Part shown: positions 58,955 through 64,000 of the stretch, piece by piece
Position numbering within the stretch: the first letter of the stretch is position 1
How the letters are laid out: every line of letters begins with the position of its first letter
Assembly (NCBI RefSeq): GCF_011397635.1
Contig: NC_064773.1
Coordinates: 1,742,501 to 1,806,500, forward strand
DNA length: 64,000 nucleotides
Direction: 5' to 3'
DNA from: Epinephelus fuscoguttatus
Lineage: Eukaryota > Chordata > Actinopteri > Perciformes > Serranidae
Notes under the pieces: generated by a model
Databases searched by the model: none
Told to the model about the DNA's origin: nothing
The model's input: the letters and a program-made list of their open reading frames with translations, nothing else
Position numbers and translations under genes: made by a program

Positions 58955-59300
58955 TGGACTGTTTTATAAACAGATAGTAAGGAAGGCTAAAGCCGTCGTT
59001 TCTGACAGCTCCCACTCCCTTTTCTCAGACTGTCAGTTTTTGCCTTCTGGCTCTCGGCTCAGATTTTTCTCCCCCTGTTAAGAGTAACGGAAACAAGCAC
59101 TCCTTCATTCCTACGGCTATTTCTCTTTTGAATGCAGGGCAGTGGAAGAGTCTGACTCAGTACTGAGGAGAGTCCAGGCTGGTTGTTACTCTCGTTATGA
59201 TCATGGATCTTTGTTGTTTTTAACCTCTGTGAGGCACTTTGTGTTACTGTCATATGAAAAGTGCCATATAAATAAAGTTGATTTGATTTGATTTGATGTG
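58955..59300 (+). mobile_element. 3' end of a non-LTR retrotransposon
   Basis: One frame reads RKAKAVVSDSSHSLFSD, then CQFLPSGSRLRFFSP and PSFLRLFLF. This is the typical C-terminal end of fish LINE reverse-transcriptase proteins. It is followed by a 3' region with 'aaaagtgccatataaataaa' and a (TTGAT)n tail. It is 5'-truncated. Confidence 0.65.
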
Positions 59301-59454
59301 ACGAGTGACGATGTTGTTGATGTTGATATTTGTGATTGTTGCTGATGGCCACTGTATTTGGTTCCCCTCTTCTCCCCCTGACTGCATGTTTTTGTAATAC
59401 ATGTTTTAACTTGCTGTGCAACTAATTGCCCTCTAGGGACAAAGTAAAGTTGAA

Positions 59455-59665
59455 GTTGTTCCTGAGACATCACGTTCACGAGAATGAGAGAGATTCAAGG
59501 TCACAGTGACCTTGACCTTTGACCACCAAAATCTAATCATTTCAGCCTCGAGTCAAAGTCAACCTTCGTTCCAAATTTGAAGACATTCCCTCAAGGTGTT
59601 CTTGAGATATAATGTTCACCAGAATGAGAGATTCAAGGTCACAGTGACCTTGACCTGGACAACCT
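59455..59665 (+). repeat. ERE-bearing repeat family fragment, two clean monomers
   Basis: Perfect palindromes are at 59498-59512 and 59636-59650, 138 bp apart. The first is followed by 'tgacctttgaccaccaaaat', which contains the DR1. Confidence 0.9.
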
Positions 59666-59669
59666 AAAA

Positions 59670-60860
59670 ACCTAACACTTCCCGGTGTCGCCGTCCTCGA
59701 GGCAGCGGTTTCAGCGGTGTCAGCGCGTCCAACACTTCCAGATAAAGTTTGTGCCTCGCTGAGTTATTTTCCTCGGTCTTACTTAATGAAGACTTGTAAT
59801 TAGTTTTCAGAGCGTCTCATACCGTCTGTGTTGCTGCTCAAGAGACTTTTTTATTTTCAGACTGAAACACTTTGACATGAAGATAATCACATTTCAAGAA
59901 CAAAAACAGCCCGGGCTCCGTCAGGCTGAATGTCACAGACGGACAAAACAGCAACAAAGAGAAAAATAAAACCAGACGTAACCATTAAAGTTTAACGGCG
60001 CAGAGTTCATTACGTTCCAGCTGCAGGTGAAAACACTTTGATCACATCAAACTTAAATATGTTTTAAAGCTGAAGGAGTCCCGTGGTATTCAGGCAGCGT
60101 GCCGGAACTGAAAACAAACACAGGACTGCACAGGGAGTATTTGAGGAATACTGATAAAGACGACGGCGGCCGCTGAAGCACACCAGCTGGTTGGTTTCCT
60201 GTTTGTTCTGGAAGGTTCTTCGCTCCGCCGACAGCGTGACAAACAAAACAGGAGCGGATATTAATTCTTCGGCTACACCGGAGGATAAAGCGCCTTCGGA
60301 AACTTAAGAAGTCAATCTGTCTGGAGAATTAAGACACAGCAGCCGAGTGTGTGTGTGAAACAAGTTGTTTGTGCTTGTTTGGGAGCTAAAATTAATAAAT
60401 AAATAAATAAACAAAGGTGTAAATGTGAAATAACACAGCGGCGCAGCACAGGAGAGTGTGTGTCGTGCAGCTGCTGAGATGTACCGGAGCATTTGGTTTG
60501 TTGGTGTTTCAGATTTGTTCTCGCTGTTCCTGCAGACAGACTGAATCTCCCTGAAGAGAGACAAACTCACAACAGCAGCTCCGCCTGGCTCAAGTTTTAT
60601 ACAAGCAACACAACAACACAGGAAGTAGCACTTACTCAGATATATTCAGTCTGAAGACAGAGACAGAAACAAGACATTCAAACTAAGCGTGGGCTGTATG
60701 ACGGTGTTACAGTATGCCAAAGCAAGCTTGTCGTCAGGGGGGTCAAAGGGCACAGATGACCCGGCCCGAGGCCGAGGGGGTGAACTATGTAAAGGTCTGT
60801 GGTTGACCTTTAAATGGGATCAAGCACCAATTTACCTACTGACTTAAAGAACTGACAATA
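59670..60860. other. plxnb2 upstream intron, nothing recognised
   Basis: Moderately GC-rich intronic DNA on the 5' side of the plxnb2 exons seen here. No exon with plexin similarity and no clear repeat could be identified. Confidence 0.4.
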
Positions 60861-60861
60861 C

Positions 60862-61065
60862 AAGCCTTTTACCTTTGACCACAAAAATTTAATTCATCCT
60901 TGAGTCCAAGCGGACGTTTGTGTCAAATTTGAGGAAGTTCCTTCATGGCGTTCTTGAGATATCTTGTTCACAAGGATGAAATGGACATGAGGCAACGTGA
61001 CCTTGGACCGCCAAATTCTAAGTGGCTCATCCGAAAGGACGTTTGTGCCAAATTTGAAGTACAAA
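60862..61065 (+). repeat. ERE-bearing repeat family fragment, joined to a retroposon tail
   Basis: About one and a half monomers ('gtccaagcggacgtttgtg', 'gttcttgagatatcttgttc') without a palindrome. It is followed at 61070-61200 by 'tcagtgtatgaatgtgtgtg' and 'gctttgagtggtcggatgac', a common 3' end of fish retroposons. Confidence 0.7.
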
Positions 61066-62449
61066 CTTGTATGGTAGCCTCGGCCATCAGTGTATGAATG
61101 TGTGTGCGAATGGGTGAATGTGACTCGTAGTGTAAAACGCGCTTTGAGTGGTCGGATGACTTGAAAAGTGCTATACAAATGCAGGTCCATTTATCATTTA
61201 CCATTTCAACTGAACAGCGTCAAGACGGTCTTCTAGGTCCCTTTTTAAATGCCATGACCGCCACCTGCTGGTATGAAGCAGTATTTCCTCTCCTGCAGGC
61301 ACAGAACACTTGTCTGGTTTGGTGTGGCCAAACACAGCGGCGTGAAGTGAGGGCACTCTGGACACCGCTAGTTCCCTGACGTCAGTTTGGCATGTCTGGG
61401 ACTTGACAGGTTAAAATTGGAGACTGCCACCTGACAGATTTTCTGTTAACTTATTGACTAATTGTTTCAGACTCTGGGCTGTAACAACAGTATCAAACTA
61501 CCTGCAGTGTCTCTTTAAATGACCTGAGAGTGTTACCGAGGCAGGAGCAAAATGTTTTTGTGCGTTACACTAATATAAAGAAGTGATTACATTATTGAGG
61601 CGGGTCTGCCTGTTTCTGTAGCGCTGCTTTAATGTTTCTGTTTTGACAGCCACAGAAACAAATAATCTCCGAGGGAAGTTTAAAGTTTACTGTGGGAGAC
61701 AAACTGCTGCTGAAGTAAATGAGTCATTTTGGTCTCAGCAGTTTGCTTTAATTGGCTCTTTGTCAGCCCGACAGAAATATGAAAGTGAACAACAACATTT
61801 AAATGGAACCACTGAGCCTAGTTAGAGGAAGCAAACAGAACAGCAGGTGAAGCTGATTTATTGTGATCAGATTTGTTTCTCTGTTTGCAGCGAGAACACA
61901 GTTTGGGTGAATTTGTATGCGCTGGATATTTTTACGCCTGGCTGCATCTTCAGGGAGCTCCACACCAGAGGAAAGCTGCGTGTTAGAGACCTTTGAATGT
62001 TTGTGGGATTTGATCTCCGGGGTTTGAAGTGTCACACAGTGTTCTGTATTGCCTCAGAAACTTTGCTGCGGAGTGTACACTGGGGTGTGTCTGCAGGTTT
62101 CAGGAGGGCACGTTTAACTATTTTTTAAAAGGCTTCCTGCAGGTGAACACAGATGCAACAAATTCAGAGACAAAGCTGCTGGATTTATGGCAGAGAGGCA
62201 GTGAACGCATCAAACTACTGTACAGACGGAGCGCTAAACACCTGGAAATAACATGTTCAGAGCACTGAAGTCTGGGTTTAGTAAAGCAGACAGGATGCAT
62301 GTTGTTGCTGTATATAGAGACGTCCTGTGGAGTTTTCACAGTATGAAGCCAGGAGGCAGGAATGTGTATCGCAACATCAGCGTGCAATGATGCAAGCAAA
62401 ATGTGGAACTGCTCAGAAAAACATGGCTTCATAACGCTACTTCCTGTTT

Positions 62450-63490
62450 CCATCCATGTCAGTGAAAACATGGATGCTTCACACACAGAAGATCTATACA
62501 ATCAGCACAGTTTCAAGATTAGAGTCACCAATTCAGTATCTGACCAAATGTCTCCCCTTCTGTTCCTGAGATATGACATTAAAACATGATGATGTCACAG
62601 TCAAGCTGACCTTTGACCTTTTCACCTTCATTATTTTATCCTGTTAGACATTTGTGTCAAGTTTGGTCAGAATCAGTGTATTATTGAGTTATGACCAAAA
62701 ATATGTTTTGCAAGGTAACCTTTTGCCTTTGACCACAACATTTAAATTAATTCATCCTTGAGTCCAAATGGACGTTTGCGTCAAATTTGAGGAAATTCCC
62801 TCATGCCGTTCTTGAGATATCTTTTTCACAAGGATGGAATGGACATGAGGTAACCGTGACCTTGGACCACCAAATTCTAAGTGGTGTCGAAAATGACATT
62901 TGTGCCAAATTTGAAGTAATTCCCTCAAGCCGTTCTTGAGATATCTTGTTCACAAGGATGAGATGGACGTGAGGTCACAGTGACGTTTGACCATGAAATT
63001 GTAATCAATTCATCCTTGAGTCCAAGTGGACATTTGTGCCAAATTTGCAGAAATTTCCTCAAGGCATTCTTGAGCTATCATGTTCCCAAGAATGAGACAT
63101 AAGAGGTTACATAGACCTCGACCTTTGGCAACCAAAATCTAATCTCTTTATGCTTGAGTCCAAGTGAACGTTTGTGCCAAATTTGAAGAAATTCCCTCAA
63201 AGTATTCTTTTGATATCATGTTCACACGAATGAGACAGATGCAATTTCACACAGAACTTTGACCTTCAACCAAAAAATTCAAATCAGTTTATTCTTCAGC
63301 CCAAGTGGATGTTTGTGCCAAATGTTTGAAGAAATTTCCTCAAGGTATTCCAGTAGATATCATGTTCACAAGATTGAGACAGGTGAGGTCACAGTGACCT
63401 TGACCTTTGACCACCAAAATCCAATTAGTTCATCTTTTAGTCCTCGTGGACATTTGTGCCAAATTTGAAGAAATTTCCTTGAGACATAAA
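62450..63490 (+). repeat. ERE-bearing repeat family, full-length head plus long array
   Basis: The complete head (hairpin at 62452, DR1 at about 62608) is followed by about six monomers. A perfect palindrome is at 63386-63400 with an adjacent DR1. A near-perfect one at 62973 has G for C at the last position. Confidence 0.9.
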
Positions 63491-63624
63491 AACATTTAAG
63501 ACTGATCTAATCTGAGTATAAGATCATTTAATACTTTTTAAGGCCTTTTATTAGTAAGTATGTATTTAAGACTTTAGTTTAAGACCTTTTTCAGACCCTG
63601 TGGCCGCCCGTCTTCAGTGCAGTG

Positions 63625-64000
63625 TTTGAGGCTGAGAGGTGTTTGAGGCTGAGAGGTGTCTGAGGCTGAGAGGTGTTTGAGGCTGAGAGGTGTTTGAGGC
63701 TGAGAGGTGTCTGAGGCTGAGAGGTGTTTGAGGCTGAGAGGTGTTTGAGGCTGAGAGGTGTTTGAGGCTGAGAGGTGTCTGAGGCTGAGAGGTGTCTGAG
63801 GCTGAGAGGTGTTTGAGGCTGAGAGGTGTCTGAGGCTGAGAGGTGTTGGAGGCTGAGACGTGTTTAAGGCTGATACGTGTTTAAGGCTGAGACGTGTTTG
63901 AGGCTGAGAGGTGTCTGAGGCTGAGACGTGTTTAAGGCTGAGACGTGTTTCAGACTGAGAGGTGTCTGAGGCTGAGACGTGTTTGAGGCTGAGAGGTGTT
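63625..64000. repeat. 17-bp minisatellite running off the right edge
   Basis: The unit is 'gtttgaggctgagaggt' with C/T and G/C variants, at least 22 copies. Later units shift to 'gacgtgtttaaggct'. Confidence 0.95.

Overview
The window is vertebrate nuclear DNA, almost certainly from a ray-finned (teleost) fish. Genes are split into short exons with GT/AG introns, the encoded proteins match vertebrate families residue by residue, (CA)n/(GT)n tracts sit in many introns, and the rest is dense in small DNA transposons, LINE ends and minisatellites. No bacterial, phage or CRISPR content is present.

Three protein-coding genes can be built exon by exon with consistent reading phase. (1) cwf19l1, minus strand, 112-4809: nine exons from the start codon through the metallophosphatase-like N-terminal half; the rest lies off the left edge. 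(2) dmtf1, plus strand, 10471-18467: sixteen coding exons of the cyclin-D-binding Myb-like transcription factor, divergent from cwf19l1, with a GC-rich candidate promoter near 8.75-9.06 kb. (3) plxnb2 (Plexin-B2), minus strand, 32910-58542: 23 exons from two IPT-type ectodomain exons through the convertase site, membrane span, split GAP domain and Rho-binding insert to the C-terminal VTDL PDZ ligand. Its sema/PSI exons lie beyond the right edge. dmtf1 and plxnb2 are convergent. Two unassigned exon-like segments on the minus strand (24050-24112 and 26345-26514) lie between them.

The 3' end of dmtf1 is the strangest part. Exon 14 contains a partial copy of exon 12 together with its splice-site flanks, read in another frame. 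The last exon degenerates after the conserved TDPIL into a GT tract and a decayed copy of the exon 14 head. About 300 bp further on, a 4.26-kb, roughly 200-copy 20/21-bp minisatellite begins. Inside it, at 19188-19442, lies a colinear but shredded copy of dmtf1 intron 15 and exon 16, interleaved with repeat units. This is either a complex rearrangement or an assembly/consensus error. The two minus-strand ORFs of about 1245 codons over the array are by-products of a stop-free repeat.

The plxnb2 introns and flanks hold many copies of one repeat family: a unique head, tandem monomers of about 137 bp and a unique tail. The monomer carries AGGTCACAGTGACCT, a perfect palindromic estrogen response element, usually next to a DR1-type TGACCTTTGACC. 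I count 12 perfect GGTCAnnnTGACC palindromes. Other mobile DNA includes palindromic MITEs carrying an integrase-like ORF remnant, two PIF/Harbinger-derived pieces, a TA-flanked MITE nested in another MITE's end, a TTAA-type MITE, a long fold-back, LINE 5' and 3' ends, and several minisatellites.
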